DNA of 64,000 nucleotides from Cylindrodendrum hubeiense (GCA_014621425.1 JAANBB010000061.1:62001-126000); one strand, 5' to 3'; shown: positions 8,195 through 20,420, counted from the first letter of the stretch. Translations and numbers: made by a program. The notes: generated from the sequence alone by a model not told the origin.

Positions 8195-10757
8195 TAACTC
8201 CACCCCCAGCAAAATGCGGGGGAGGTTCGGCTGGTTGAGAAGGCTTCCGCCCCGTTGATTGGCCAATTGGAGGCTGGAGACGTGCCCCGGGTCCCGATTG
8301 ACACTGGCGCGTTCGGCTTGTTGCCACGCCACGGAAAGGAATTCGGAGACAGAGTCAGGAGAACAGCGCGCCTCGGGGAGCCGATGGGGTTCCGGAGTGG
8401 AGGCGGAGATGCGACGGGCTAGCGGTGAGGCTGAAGGAGAGCCCCAACACCATTTGACGACAATCCGTCTGAACAGGCTGCCACAAGCTCAGTAGGAGGG
8501 ACCGAGCATTGAGCGTGCCGATACCACCGCCGCTGATTTCTTAGAGTGCCATGCGGGGGGCGGGGAATGAGTTCATACAAGGCTCGGCCGGTAAGATCGG
8601 GTTGAAAGGCACCCATCCTCAATTAAAGACCGGGGCTCGGGGATGAAGCAGACCAACCTACCACCAATGCCGATCCCGACAATTACACTGCCGGGTGTTC
8701 ACGCAGGAATTCGAAATCCAGAGGCCTTCATTTTCGGATCGACAGCGTCTCCCATGGGGCCGGTAGACCAGAGAAGCCATCCGCTAACAGTGTCGTGGAC
8801 ACTACCAATCCCTCATCGTCCCCTGCTAATCCAAAGCCGCAATTTTTGCCACACCTATCTCCTGCTTTGCGAATCCGCCTCCGACAGTCTGATTCCGTAC
8901 AGGAACCAAGTAAGACATGAAAGATAAGACATGAAAGTCGATCGTAGGTCGAAGCTTTCACCATGAGATTGCTTGCTACTTCGCATACGTTTTTTATTCC
9001 CAGTCATTGATACCCATACCCTATAGCCATCAAAGGATGGAGGGGTGACGAGAAAAATGAGCCAATAGTGATTGTGCTAAGTCCGGTGGTCATAAATATC
9101 TTATCGGCGAAGCTCAATCGGCTGCCATGCTTCCAGAGTCGATAGCATAGCCACGGATGGTATCAAGGAAACATTAAGTGATGATGCATCTACCGATAGT
9201 GGTAATTATTCGGAGCACACTGGTAAACACCGGGGATGATAGAAAATAACCCCGATTTCCTGTTGACATGAAGGCGGGTGGGGCCTAGACGATTATGATC
9301 TGAGACGTGCGACCGCCAACCTACGGGAGGACGAGTCATCGGTAGACCCAAACTTCTTGGATCACTCCCAGGGCCGACTCTGTCGCATCTCAAATAAGCT
9401 GCTCTGGCTTATTTCTCCCGGTATCATCTAGGTGGTTGCTCCGGCCTCAAAGGCCAGCAACTGGTGCTTTGGGTGTCGCCGCGTACACTGCTATCACTGA
9501 CCAGGCATCAACGGATGAGGCGTCAATGAGGTAAATGCGCCAGCTTTTAAAGATTCTCTCATGGGCCTAGCGTGTTTAAAGGAAGGCTTGTGCTTTTTAC
9601 GTTGGTGTATCCATGTGCAGCGGTGGCAAGGGTATCAAGGCCGAATCTGCGCCTATCACTCAATTGAGAGATTTCGCGTGCTTCTCCTCAAGGGGTAAGT
9701 ATGTATACTGTCGGTGAGAAATTAATATTCAATTCACCATGGATCTCGAAACTCCACAAGGAGGGCACCATGGAGAATAGGGAGAATCAGAATCAAGTTC
9801 AGGAGAGCGCTGTGGGTTTAGTGGAGCACATGCGGGAGGCTCGCGATAGCAAAAGCTTCATCTAATAGAGACAATATGATTGCACCACTGACTGGCCAAG
9901 GGGGCTGGTAAAACTACGTGTAAACGACGCAGAGAAGTACCTAAAGCACACAAGATGCTGGATAATCAAGTGATGGGCGTAACATAACGGCTCGGGTTCA
10001 AAGCCGGAGTCAATACGAGACCAATAGAACAACAGGGGTTCCATTGCCACGTTTCAAGGAATTTCAGTTGTTGTGGAGTATACCGCACCCCGATTTTCTA
10101 ATCCATCTCGTAGTTACGTGGAGATCCATTTGACCATCTCGATAATCCAGGGGCGGCCAGATGAGATGAAGCCGTCACATACCAGGTTTTCATTGGCGGG
10201 CCAGGCGGTTAATGGCTAGTCTACGAGATCTTTAGATCCATCCCTACCTCTTTCGGTCTTTGAATTATTATCCCGCGTCCTTTTATCAGTGGAACGCTGA
10301 AATTGCAGGCATTGTGTCGTTCAGGTAGCGATGTTGGACCTGGCTCGCATTCGGGTTGTGTAAAAGTGGGTCTCGTATTCGCATCAACCTTGAGACTTGG
10401 CACCTCTGAACACCAACAGCGTCAGCCATGATTCTTGTTCGTTTTCGCATTCAGGTCTTTGGGTGCTTGCTTACACATAATGAATGTCTGCTTGGACGAA
10501 CTAGTCTAGAGTCTTGGTCGATGCTGTGCGCAAGATAGCAATTGGTTTTCGCTAAACGGCTTCCACGGGGTTGGGATCAACTCTTCTCCCAAGATAACCA
10601 GCCCCTTGAACGAACCCGCTGTATTTAAAGGGCCGCGGTCTCCTTGAAGAAATTCCCACTCAGAATCTCAGTTCATTGTCTCTTACTCCCTTTGTGATAT
10701 CATCACCTTCTTCAACAATCTCTGTCTTTTCAAGAGCGCCAAGCGAAGCTATTCAAC
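8195..10757. other. Long intergenic region upstream of ERG6
   Basis: About 2.6 kb with only short open frames, none with recognisable domains or good splice continuity. The part near 8.2-8.6 kb is GC-rich; the rest is of mixed composition. A TATTTAAAG stretch at 10622-10630, about 130 bp before the ERG6 ATG, could be its TATA element, and the leader before the ATG is rich in TC. Confidence 0.45.
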
Positions 10758-12018
10758 ATGTCGAGCAAGCAACTCATCTCCTACGATGAGGCCAGGAACT
10801 CAGCCTTTGACAAGGTCCTCCACAAGCAGTCGAAAGACTCCAAGGGTGGAATCAGTGCCATGATCAACAAGGACAATGCTGCCCATGTTGCCGCCGTGGA
10901 CGAGTATTTCCAACACTGGGACAACAAGAAGGCCGAGGACGAGGACGAGAGCGTCCGACAAGAACGAACGGACAACTACGCAAGCTTAACCCGACAGTAT
11001 GTTCCGTGATCTTTCCTTTCCCTCTGCTGGTTGTGCTGACGGTCTAGATACTACAACCTAGCCACGGATTTCTACGAGTACGGATGGAGTCAGAGCTTCC
11101 ACTTCTGCCGATTTGCCTATGGCGAGACCTTCCATCGTGCCATCGCCCGCCACGAACACTACCTCGCCCACAGCATCGGCATCAGGCCTAACATGAAGGT
11201 GTTGGATGTTGGCTGCGGTGTTGGTGGTCCGGCCCGAGAGATTGTCAAGTTCACGGGTGCCCACGTCACGGGGATCAATCTCAACGAATATCAGGTTTCG
11301 CGCGCAACCATCTATGCGGAGCAGGAGAAGCTATCCCACAAGCTCAAGTTCGTCCAGGGAAACTTTATGGTATGTCTACAAGGAGAAAGACTTTCAAAGT
11401 GTAGACAGAATCTAACCAGTGCTGAAATAGCAACTCCCGTTTCCCGACAACTCTTTCGACGCCGTCTACGCAATCGAAGCGACCGTCCATGCTCCTTCAC
11501 TCAAGGATGTCTACAGCGAAATTCTCCGCGTCCTAAAGCCTGGCGGCGTGTTCGGTGTCTACGAGTGGCTAATGACGGATAAGTACGACAACGAGAGGCT
11601 GGACCACCGCCGGATCCGCCTCGATATTGAGCAAGGCGACGGCATCGCGCAAATGTTCAAGATTGAAGATGGCCTTGCCGCCATGAGGGATGCAGGCTTT
11701 GAGCTTCAGGTGAATGAGGACCTAGCGGACGACGAGGACAGCTCCGCGCCATGGTACTGGCCGTTGGACAGCAACATCAAATACGTGCAGACCGTGGGCG
11801 ACTTGGTGACGGTGATGCGGATGAACAAATGGGGTCGGTTGGTGATGCACAACCTCTTTAGTGTCATGGAGGCGGTCCGCCTGGCGCCGGCGGGTACAAG
11901 GAAGACGGCCGAGAGCTTGTCGACGGCGGCGGATGCCCTGGTGGATGGCGGGAAGCAGAAGCTGTTTACCCCGATGTACTTGATGGTGGGGAAGAAACCG
12001 GCTGTGGCTGATGAATGA
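10758..12018 (+). CDS. ERG6: Sterol 24-C-methyltransferase
   Basis: Exons 10758-10996, 11048-11369 and 11431-12018 give 382 aa, the normal ERG6 size. The enzyme moves a methyl group from S-adenosylmethionine to C24 of zymosterol or lanosterol in ergosterol synthesis, at the ER and lipid droplets. The sterol-binding signature [20 protein letters not shown] fills 81-100, the SAM motif [10 protein letters not shown] is at about 132-140, and the later motifs [14 protein letters not shown] and [10 protein letters not shown] are present. The C-terminal part ends in MYLMVGKKP. The first intron splits codon CA|A after the RQ pair; the second follows NFM. Filamentous fungi often carry two or three ERG6 copies, and I cannot tell which one this is. 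No other sterol gene is seen nearby. Confidence 0.95.
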
Positions 12019-13694
12019 GGGCGGATCATGCGAGTAGGTTCCGACGGATAGAACCTTGGGAGTTTCGGTTCCAAACATGGACGGATATGTTTACGACAAC
12101 TCTAAAGCCAAGTCTTAGTGTGGTTGATAAGCAAGACGGAAATAGCGAGCAATAGAATGATAGGATCAATGCTGAGTAATTAAGCACCTGGTACGTACAG
12201 TACGGAGCTACAGGTATTTGGAATAGAGACACAATTCCGGCAAAAGTCGAATGATTGCCCTGGTCACATGAAGCTGATGGATTGTGGCTTTCTTCAAGAT
12301 GATGAATCAATTCCTTGTGTGTGCAACGGCAGCTTTGGTGTAGGGTAAGTTGTGTGGGGTGGCGAGTGGCCGCGCGCGTGTCACATCACCCTCCAACTCG
12401 GCACAGGCGACGCAATGCTCCCCCGCACATCACGAGGTTGACGTATGCCGTTGTTTGAAATGGACGATCATTGGAACAAACAATGCACACGTCCAAACAA
12501 AAAGTTTATCCGGGAAGATCGGCCCCTTCCGAGCGCGCGCCGGCGGGGAGGCCTCATCACTGCCACACCCGTATTATAGTGGGTTCATAGCGCGGTGCAG
12601 CGCCTACCGGTTGAGCAGCGAGCCGTCCACGGGTGGATTCCACAGCGTTTTACAGTGAGTGCGACGGCGAGGCGGAGTCGCTGGCAGGCGACAATCCTCC
12701 CGGGTCCCGGATGCTGCGAGATCCGTACTTAAAATAAGGTGTCTTGGAATGCCCAAAGCGACGCAGCGATGATTGGGAAAAACGAGGCCATCATCCTTCA
12801 GCCCCTTGTATTTTTTTCTCTCAGCCCTAGCATCGGGGACCTGCCTGGGGTTTCCCTGGAACTGGGGGCCCTTTGCTGGAAACCGGCAATGCGGAATAGC
12901 GGCAGCCGGGGGGGGAGGGGACATGCGGGCGGCAGATAGCTGGCGCACCCATCACCAGCCCTGGCGGTGTCGTTCACACCGCCGCCAACGCCAAGCGAGC
13001 AGCGCGTCACTTGGAACGGCCGAAGCAATCCCAAAGAGGAGAGACACGACGCAAACCGTCACTGAGCGACATGAGCGCCTGGGACGGAAACGGGGCCTGA
13101 TTCGCGGCCGCCAGAGTTGCGGGTGGCTCAGCCACCTGTCGCAGCCGCCGTGTGGTGGCGCTGCGCTAGTGCCCATCGACTCCATCTCACGTCATCACCC
13201 CCCGTGGCGCTGGGCAATGAGAGCGCTGGGCACTGAGGATGGGAGCCCCGCGCCGACGGCCACACGGACGGACACGCACCCAAATGCGCGAAGCAGAGAG
13301 CTGCATGGCGAACTAGCAGCGCACATCGGGATCCCGGTCGCTGTTTCTGGGCTGGCGATGGCTTTTGGCGTTGCGGCTTTCCCCTTTTTCATTAAAACTA
13401 TCTTGGTCCCGCCCCGTCCCCCTCACCAGCTGCTGCTTCTCTCCTCCTCCTCGACGCCTCTCCCCCACATCGCCCGAGCACGTACAGGACTCGAATCTGT
13501 CTGTAAATACTCGGCGACAACGACGACCATAGCGAATCGATACCCCCAGTTGCTGTTACGAGTGCGACTGTGAGATTAATAAGCGGAGAGCGATAAACCC
13601 ATCTCACCCGAAGAGCATCGAACCCGAGTCTCCTAAAAGCGCATCATTAACAACCAAACAACACAAGTCGAGCAACACCAATCCAACCGCCAAA
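12019..13694. other. GC-rich intergenic region, long upstream region of DUF7053 gene
   Basis: About 1.7 kb without a supported gene. A 266-codon open frame at 12773-13573 has low-complexity, Arg/Ser/Pro-rich sequence and no domain, and is better explained by the GC-rich composition. Around 13410-13480 there is a pyrimidine-rich tract, typical of the region just before transcription start in strongly expressed fungal genes. Confidence 0.5.
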
Positions 13695-14903
13695 ATGCTC
13701 CGCAAAAAGGAGACGATGACCATCATCACGCCCATCCCGGGCTTCATTCCCCGGCAGCTCGCCATCGACATCCTGCACTCCCACAGCGAAGTCATCACCC
13801 TCAACCCGCTCGTGCTGGACCACAAGCCCATCTCGGCCCCGCGCAATGCCGCCGCCGACGAGTACTACTCGACCTGGTACGAGATCACCGAGCGCATCCA
13901 GTACGTCCCCGGCATGGGCAAGATGGGCTCCGGCAAGATCTCCTTCAACGGCTGCTTCCATGACATGCCCTGGGGCCTGCAGACGCACATCTACGCGCCC
14001 ATGAACATCGACATGCGCAACAAGTACCGCGTCCAGGGCAACCAGCCCGGCCTCGAGGCGCCCGAGGTTCCCGAGATCGGCCTCGAGCAGCTCGGCGCGC
14101 CCAAGGACGGCCTGTACCTTCGCGAGGACATCGACATCAAGTGCAACATCACCATGATCGGCTTTGTCAAGGCCGAGATGAAGAAGGCCAGCAAGGAGAT
14201 GGTCGGGCGCATGATCAAGAAGGCCGAGCTGCTGGACGCTGGAATCCTCAAGGCCATGTTCCAGGACGGAAGGCTCAAGACCATCAACCCGGCCGACCGG
14301 TCGCACACGACCGAGACCTTTCTGCGCCGCCAGACTATGACGCAGGACCCCTACACCCCCGGCGCTGTCCCGGGAAGCCCGGGTATGGTGTACCAGCAGC
14401 CACAGCAGTCGCCGCAATTCCCCCAGCACTCGCGGCCGGGAACCAGCACATCTCAGTATCCTCAGAACCCCCAGAACCCCCAGAACCCCCAGAACCCATA
14501 CCAGGTCCAGCAGACGCCGCCTCCGCAGCACCAGAACCAGTACCCGTACGGCCCGCCCGTCCCTCCTAAAACGCAGGGGCAGTCGTTCCCCATGGAGCTC
14601 CCGGGCGACTACTACCACGCGGCTTCGTCCCGATCACCAAGCCTGTATCAGGCACAGCCTAGCCCAGGCCACGCCCCCAACATCTATCGCCACTCGTCCA
14701 CGTCACAAACATCGGACCCGAGGTGGTCTCACCCCCAACCAAGCCCGGCACTGTCGGAGCACCAGAGAGCCAGCATGTACTCCAACGGCACCCCGCCGCC
14801 GCCTGGCTACAGCAACCCGGGCGTTGGCCAACAGACCTTTACGGCTGAGCTGGCTGCTCACAACGAGACGGCGGAGGAGCACCGGACGGATCGAAAGTAC
14901 TGA
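13695..14903 (+). CDS. DUF7053 domain protein with Pro/Gln-rich disordered tail
   Basis: Intronless, 402 aa. Residues 1-180 match the pattern I know for fungal DUF7053 proteins: an opening TIITPIPGFIPRQLAIDILH, then ITLNPLVLDHKPI, a central YYSTWYEITERIQYVPG, and GLYLREDIDIKCNITMIGFV with a helical end rich in Lys. The fold is thought to be START-like (a helix-grip lipid-binding shape), and the function is unknown. Residues from about 215 are disordered and rich in P, Q, S and Y, including four near-perfect QNP repeats. Codon use is strongly biased to C-ending codons, suggesting good expression. A smaller relative lies at 29276-29842. Confidence 0.85.
   Translation: MLRKKETMTIITPIPGFIPRQLAIDILHSHSEVITLNPLVLDHKPISAPRNAAADEYYSTWYEITERIQYVPGMGKMGSGKISFNGCFHDMPWGLQTHIYAPMNIDMRNKYRVQGNQPGLEAPEVPEIGLEQLGAPKDGLYLREDIDIKCNITMIGFVKAEMKKASKEMVGRMIKKAELLDAGILKAMFQDGRLKTINPADRSHTTETFLRRQTMTQDPYTPGAVPGSPGMVYQQPQQSPQFPQHSRPGTSTSQYPQNPQNPQNPQNPYQVQQTPPPQHQNQYPYGPPVPPKTQGQSFPMELPGDYYHAASSRSPSLYQAQPSPGHAPNIYRHSSTSQTSDPRWSHPQPSPALSEHQRASMYSNGTPPPPGYSNPGVGQQTFTAELAAHNETAEEHRTDRKY
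14463..14498 (+). repeat. 9-bp coding minisatellite (QNP repeats)
   Basis: Four tandem copies of CAGAACCCC, the last with one changed base, encode Gln-Asn-Pro repeats in the disordered tail of the DUF7053 protein. The unit is a multiple of three, so copy-number change would keep the frame. Confidence 0.9.
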
Positions 14904-15514
14904 GGTAGCTGCACGGTCGTTAATAAAGCGGGCGTAGGATCAAGATACGCTCTTTGGTATGTTTCGGATGGGAAGAACAAAGTAACATTCACAAGCTGGA
15001 CGGGGTCTTTTTTTGGGTTGGATTGATGGTTGATGATAAAATGGAGTCGGCGTTGACGGGATTTTGGACAATGTACGCTCTGGTACTCTATACCCTATGT
15101 TCAAGAAAGCAGGGTCGTTTGTGGCCGAAGACAATAGACTTGAACCTCGTTGTATGTGAATCACAACACCTCGCGTATTGTTTGTTGCAAACGCTTCACA
15201 ACACCACATTGATGCCTGTTTGCGCGTTCGTACGTCAGCACGAGCGGTGGGAACACCTCGCACCTCCCTCTTTCCACCCTCATTTCACAACTTGCTGCTG
15301 CTTTGGAACTTCGAATCGTCAAGCTAGCAAGCACGAAGAGGTTTATCGCGGTGCAAGCTCAGAAACGTCGTTTCTGATCCCTCACAGCAACCGCCACTTC
15401 ATCGTTTCAGCGCCGAAATCACCGACGCCCTCCCTCGGGGAGCGATATTCTCACTGCACGACCGACACCTGACTTCACTACGACGAGAGAAACCCGATCG
15501 AGACCTCATTCGAC
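14904..15514. other. Intergenic region between the DUF7053 gene and a hypothetical gene
   Basis: No gene is supported here. A 172-codon open frame at 14954-15472 has no domain, signal or repeat feature and ends within the leader of the next gene. Confidence 0.5.
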
Positions 15515-16090
15515 ATGTCTGCAGAACCACTACAGCCCCACCAGGTTGCATTACGGCCCTACCTGATAGCAGCCATGCAGAACGTGGGCACAATCGAAGT
15601 CCAGGAAACCGTCAACTCGGCCACCTTCGTGCACGAACACAAGGAATGGCTGGACAAGCTGCTGCTCCCTTCCCCCCCAATGGAAGAACTCTACCCGAAG
15701 ATCTTCGCCAACATCACAAAAGACACGATCCGGGTCTTGCCTGGCATGTACAACGACAAACTTTACAAGATGTTCCGCAGGATGGGCGACAAGGAGCGCG
15801 CCGGGTGGTGCATCCAGGACCAGACGAACCAATGCATCGTGCCGCGCCGAATTCCAATCCCGCAGTCGTTCCAACTGGATCGGTTCCAAGGGATCGCAAC
15901 CCGACTGTGGGAGATTGGCCACATTCTCAACTGCGAAGAAGTGCCGCAGGGAAGAGAGATCGAGCGGCTTTCGTGGGAGCTCCGGGCGCTCATGTTGGCG
16001 CACCGCACGCATATATCCGCATGGAGGAATTGGTTCCTTGCCCAACGCGGTATTAACCCGGCCCCGATCAATGTGAACCAATCGAGATGA
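15515..16090 (+). CDS. Hypothetical protein, 191 aa
   Basis: Single open frame from an ATG in a good context (CGACATGTC). I do not recognise the family. The protein is mixed helix-like and soluble, with no signal peptide or TM segment. Trp and charged residues are spread evenly (EWLDKLLLPSPPMEELYPKIF, YKMFRRMGDKERAGWCIQDQ, RLWEIGHILNCEEV, AHRTHISAWRNWFL), which looks like a real folded protein rather than a chance frame. GC-rich third positions agree with coding. It is 611 bp downstream of the DUF7053 gene on the same strand. Confidence 0.7.
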   Translation: MSAEPLQPHQVALRPYLIAAMQNVGTIEVQETVNSATFVHEHKEWLDKLLLPSPPMEELYPKIFANITKDTIRVLPGMYNDKLYKMFRRMGDKERAGWCIQDQTNQCIVPRRIPIPQSFQLDRFQGIATRLWEIGHILNCEEVPQGREIERLSWELRALMLAHRTHISAWRNWFLAQRGINPAPINVNQSR

Positions 16091-17004
16091 GCGCACCGAT
16101 CCTTTTTTTCGCTACAGCGTTGGCAGTGTTCGGACACTTGCCCTTGATAATGGGCAGCGACGGCTTCGTGCGGCCAGAGGTGGCTTCCAAATACGCTGGA
16201 TGTATGCACCATGTCCGTGGTTTCGTTTCGAGCAAGTCTAGCGGAATGAGTATTAGTGAAAAGAGCATATTCGGTGGCAGGAAGCTTTGGGGGATACGTG
16301 ATGGGGATCATGGCAGGGTTGCGGAGGATGATGGATTTGCGACGGCGGGAGGAATGCAACGCGGGTGCGACTTGGGATGCAATTTTCCGATACCCTTGGA
16401 GCTCAAGGCCTTTTTGCTTGCTTGTTGACAAATGAAATTCATGGAACATGTGTGCTGCGGTCTCTGAAAAGACGCCGTTGAGCTGTGAACTCCAACTCCG
16501 CTAAACCACCTCACTGTGCCACCAACATTGACAAGAGTCGGCATTCGGTGTGATCACGGAGACTTTTTTCGCTAACTAATAGCGAATACTACTCAGTAAT
16601 GGCCCGTGCTCCAACTCCGCCCTAGCAGCTAGTCGCAGCATCGCAGCATTCGCGAGCTGGGGGGGCTTGCGCAAGGCTTGCGGAGTTGTGCCATTAGTCA
16701 GTCCGCAGGTGGAGTTTGGTATGGCGAGGCGTTTTATCGCTGCAAGACAGCTGCTATCAGAGTCTCATGTCGAAACGCCCCTGAAAGCATGATCTTCTGA
16801 TTGCATCGGGATTGAGAATCTTGAATCCGTGTCGTGACTAGTAGAGTTAGTATTTAATGCCACGATGGCCAACAATCTAGATGTGATGCCTCAACAAGCT
16901 CACATTGAAGACGAAGCTCAACAGCGATTCATCTGCAATCAAGTACACCGAAAACACACTTCTGAAACCAAATACGCACCTGAACACCTGATTCTACCGG
17001 GATA
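16091..17004. other. Intergenic region
   Basis: No supported gene. An overlapping 113-codon frame at 16087-16428 begins inside the previous stop codon (ATGA overlap), which is unusual for a fungal nuclear gene; its start resembles a signal peptide by chance. The part before 17005 is the promoter of the SDR gene. Confidence 0.45.
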
Positions 17005-18003
17005 ATGCCTCTCATTCAACCGTCGGTTCCTCCTCTGCCTCCCGGCATCGACCTGTCGGGCAAAACCGCAGTCGTCACCGGCGCAACAGCAGGTATCGGG
17101 CTTGAGATTTCTCGTCTGCTCCTCACCCTCAAAGTATCGAACTTGATATTGGCTGCGAGAAATGTCTCAAAGGGGGAGACCGTCCGACAATCTCTCATGT
17201 CCGACCCAGTCGTCAAGTCGACCAATCCCAACGCCACCATCAAGGTCTTGAAGCTCGACACCGAGAACTACTCAAGCGTGCAAGAATTTGCCTCTTCTTT
17301 CAAGACTGAGTTTACAGATCTTCATCTGCTCATGCTCAATGCCGGCATCGGCACGATGGCGCGCGAGTTTGCGAGCACCGGCCACGAGAAGAACATCCAG
17401 GTCAACTACCTGTCCAACGCTCTCCTTAGCCTCGCTCTTCTACCGACGTTAGAGGCCACAGCCAGCAAAACGGGCGAACCTGCCCGTGTAACTTGGACAG
17501 GCAGCCGAATGCACATGAGGACGAGCCTGACAGGCAAGCTGGCACTCAAACAGGGCGAGGGTCTTTTGAAGCATTTCGACGAAGCGGAAGGCATCCCCTC
17601 TTATGCGAGATACGGAGACAGCAAGCTTTTGGGCGCCCTCTTCCAGCTTGAACTGGCAAATCGCTATGGTGCAGACAAGGTCATCTTCAACAACTTCTGT
17701 CCAGGCGTGATCAATACGGGCATGTCCGACGTGCTGCCGATCTATTTCCGCATACCCGTGAACCTGGTGAAGATGATTATGGCCAGGTCGCCTCAAAAGG
17801 CGGCGTGGATAGCCCTGAATGCTGGCGTGGTGGTTGGCTCGGAGTCGCATGGACAGTTCTTGGCAGACATGTCGGTGCTTGAGCCATGCGATTTTATCAA
17901 GTCTGAAGAGGGACAGCGGATTCAGAAGTTGTTGTGGAAAGAAACTTGCGCTGAGATGGGAGGACTAATTCCTCTTCCTGCTTGGATGACCGGACCGAAC
18001 TGA
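17005..18003 (+). CDS. Short-chain dehydrogenase/reductase
   Basis: Intronless, 332 aa. The classical SDR marks are present: TGATAGIG at 25-32 (NADP/NAD-binding turn), LNAGIG at 111-116, the catalytic Ser167 in WTGSRMH, and Tyr203 and Lys207 in YGDSK. The substrate region after Lys207 includes the NNFCPGVINTGM turn after strand 6. The length and N-terminal extension (LIQPSVPPLPPGIDLSGKT) fit the fungal retinol-dehydrogenase-like SDRs often found as tailoring enzymes, but no biosynthetic core gene is next to it. Substrate unknown. It converges on the GNAT gene. Confidence 0.9.
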   Translation: MPLIQPSVPPLPPGIDLSGKTAVVTGATAGIGLEISRLLLTLKVSNLILAARNVSKGETVRQSLMSDPVVKSTNPNATIKVLKLDTENYSSVQEFASSFKTEFTDLHLLMLNAGIGTMAREFASTGHEKNIQVNYLSNALLSLALLPTLEATASKTGEPARVTWTGSRMHMRTSLTGKLALKQGEGLLKHFDEAEGIPSYARYGDSKLLGALFQLELANRYGADKVIFNNFCPGVINTGMSDVLPIYFRIPVNLVKMIMARSPQKAAWIALNAGVVVGSESHGQFLADMSVLEPCDFIKSEEGQRIQKLLWKETCAEMGGLIPLPAWMTGPN

Positions 18004-18347
18004 TACCTTGATACTCATATGGAACGTTCCATGTAAACTTATCGACTCTATGGGCGACAGAGGAACATTAATATTGGAAACGACAACGATAGATAGCTAG
18101 GTGGCTGGCAATAAACCCTGTTGATCCTTGTGATTAAGTTGATGCACCTTTTTAGGGTGAGCTCCTCGTTAGTAATAACTAGGAGAAAAGTCTTATGTGC
18201 ATACTAATCCTCCTCCCATCTTCAAACAATTCGAGAAAGGTATTAGAAAAGAGTTGAATATTCACAGCTGCTTTATTACTTTCGCTGCCGTATCCTAGGC
18301 TACGTACGGATAACATGAGCTACCTTTGACCCTGTATATCAATAACA
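18004..18347. other. Convergent intergenic region
   Basis: A region of 344 bases between two gene 3' ends. It should contain both polyadenylation sites. Nothing else is seen. Confidence 0.5.
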
Positions 18348-19161
18348 CTAACCTTGCTGCGTTGACTTCGCCGTCGGCCCTCGCCTGATCATCACAGCAT
18401 TGACTTTATCGTGCGGTGTACCGATAAATCCATGGCTCTCATAAACAGGGCGAGCTGCTGGCATGGCTTCCAAGTACACAGGCGTGGGGGGGCTTTGTGC
18501 GTCTGCGATATCTGTGACCTCACGCATGAGCAGACTAGCCACCCCCCGTTTTTGGTACTCGGGTAATACCCAAAGTGGAGCAAGATGCCTAGTGATCGCA
18601 CGTTAATTTCTCAGTCATAAAAGTTAGTAGAGCAAGATATTCACCAGTGTGGTTCAGTCGTCATCAGCTCTTCCCTGGCAAGATCCCACGTTGTGAAAGT
18701 AGAGCTCCAAGCCCCGATGTCAACGTGGGACCACAACTCTGTAACATCTTCGGGCGTCCAGCCTTCTCGTTCAGCATGTCCCAATCCCTTGTACGTGTCG
18801 TGTCGCCATAAATTCCATAGAGGCTGGCGCCCAGGCACTGACCATCCTGCGTGCCCGATGATTTGGCCATTGCTGATTAAAGTGGCCTTCGTCCACTTCG
18901 TACCAGGCTCTGTGAGCCACGGTTTCATTCGCTTGACCATTCGAGCAACCCGGATGTCCGAAGACGGTCTCTTTGAGACAGGTTCAACAAAATCATGCCA
19001 CGATTCTGCGAAACTGGCGTAGTAGCCTTTCGCCTATGAAGCGACAAATTAGAATCGGCATTCACAAATATGGTATAGAGGCTCACAATTTCTGCCAAGT
19101 CATCATCTCGGACAGGGGACAGGGCCACATCAGAAAGTGTCAATCGAGGAGGTGATGTCAT
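18348..19161 (-). CDS. GNAT-family N-acetyltransferase, three exons
   Basis: Exons 19087-19161, 18645-19033 and 18348-18588 give 234 aa. Intron 1 (53 bp) follows DDDLAEI and intron 2 (56 bp) splits the Trp codon before HLAPLWV. Motif A, PEYQKRGVASLLM (about 164-176, with Q-x-R-G-V-A contacting the acetyl-CoA pyrophosphate), is followed by PVYLEAMPAARPVYESHGFI, the motif B Tyr and loop. The N-terminal third (VRDDDLAEI to LISNGQIIGHAGW) also follows the GNAT pattern. The acceptor substrate is unknown; such fungal enzymes act on small amines, amino acids or antibiotics. An earlier in-frame ATG 39 bases upstream is possible. Confidence 0.87.
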
Positions 19162-20420
19162 TTTGGCAAACTTCGTTGCGTCTAAGATCGTGCTACACAA
19201 ATATCTGCAGCCACCAGGCGACGGCAGTTGCTGGTTTTATACTGCAAATTGACCACGTATCTACATCATACGATATGCAGCCCAATCCCTCAGTGGGGCA
19301 TGGTGAAAAGCTATGGGCTTACCACAAACATTGGGTAGGGTGACGTTACAGTTTGGCCTTCGTTTGCTATTGTTTGGGTGATTGTTATGTCGCGGTGCTG
19401 GCTACGGCAAAGGGGTATAATAATGGTCTATACTGCTTCTGGCATGTTATACGGACAAGATAAGCCCCCTCACTTGTTGATTCGCTCTCCCTCCAGTTCA
19501 AGAGACAGAGAGTAAGCATGACATGCCATTTTCTGAGCTTACTCGATGCGACCCCACTGATCAGATCGATCCCTGGCCACGTAACCGAACCCCACTAAGT
19601 TAACTGCCAACAGAGACCCGACCTTGACGACCAAATTGCCTGAAACTCCAGCGTAGATGACGTTATGATTATTGCGATATCGCCAGCTTATCCTTTAAAC
19701 AAGCGTAACTCCTGCCTACCATAACTCTCTCAACTGGGCCGAGAACCCGTCGTTGCGAGACAGTGCAACCTTGCAGGCTCGGTGCCCAACGCCTTACACG
19801 ACCCTTACCTGCTCAGCGTCGTCTTTAGGCTCGAATACACTCTCACGGAGAGATTGAAAATCAGCTCCTTCTTTGGTGCTTATAGCGCGGCGGCACAGCC
19901 TGCACCTCTGCCCTTATCGCCTCTTCTACGAAAGTACATTCACTACTTTGCTGTAGAGTACGTCATTGCCTTATATTTACTGCAGGTTGGCTTGCAGGTG
20001 CCGTCTCTAGCCGACACCCAGGTACCCGCAGGGAGTGTTATTTGCGGGATTACCCGCTGCCGATTAATGTTGTTAATGTTGGTATACGAGCTTTTAACCC
20101 AGCAACGTCCATCGCTCCAAGGAATTGGCGATTGTCGCAATCGATACTATCAAATGGCAAGGAGATAAAAAGCACCCCGCTGTTAGATACACGCGACTTC
20201 GTCATATTGTCGTAATTTATCAAGCCACAAGCAAATCGAAGATGCAGGTTGCTCTGATTGCTGGACGGGGAGGCCTACCAATTAGTTGGTTGGGTCGACC
20301 TCCCAAGAGCTGACTGTCGATTTCGACCCCTCACCCTCCCTCCTTGACCTGTGAAACACGCATCAAGCCCAAAAGAGCTGGCTACTATTCACCAGGGAGT
20401 CCTTTAAACACCCCAGCAAG
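19162..20420. other. Intergenic region
   Basis: About 1.26 kb, divergent between the GNAT gene and the next gene. Several short open frames (19782-20168 is the longest) show no domains and no good codon pattern. No repeat is evident. Confidence 0.45.

Noticed and set aside
12773..13573. 266-codon plus-strand open frame
   Set aside because: GC-rich, low-complexity, no domain; lies in the promoter and leader of the DUF7053 gene.
13647..14618. 323-codon minus-strand open frame
   Set aside because: Antisense of the DUF7053 coding region; its Leu/Val/Arg-rich composition is the mirror of a C-biased gene.
16087..16428. 113-codon frame with a signal-peptide-like start
   Set aside because: It starts inside the previous stop codon and has no further protein features; more likely 3' UTR.
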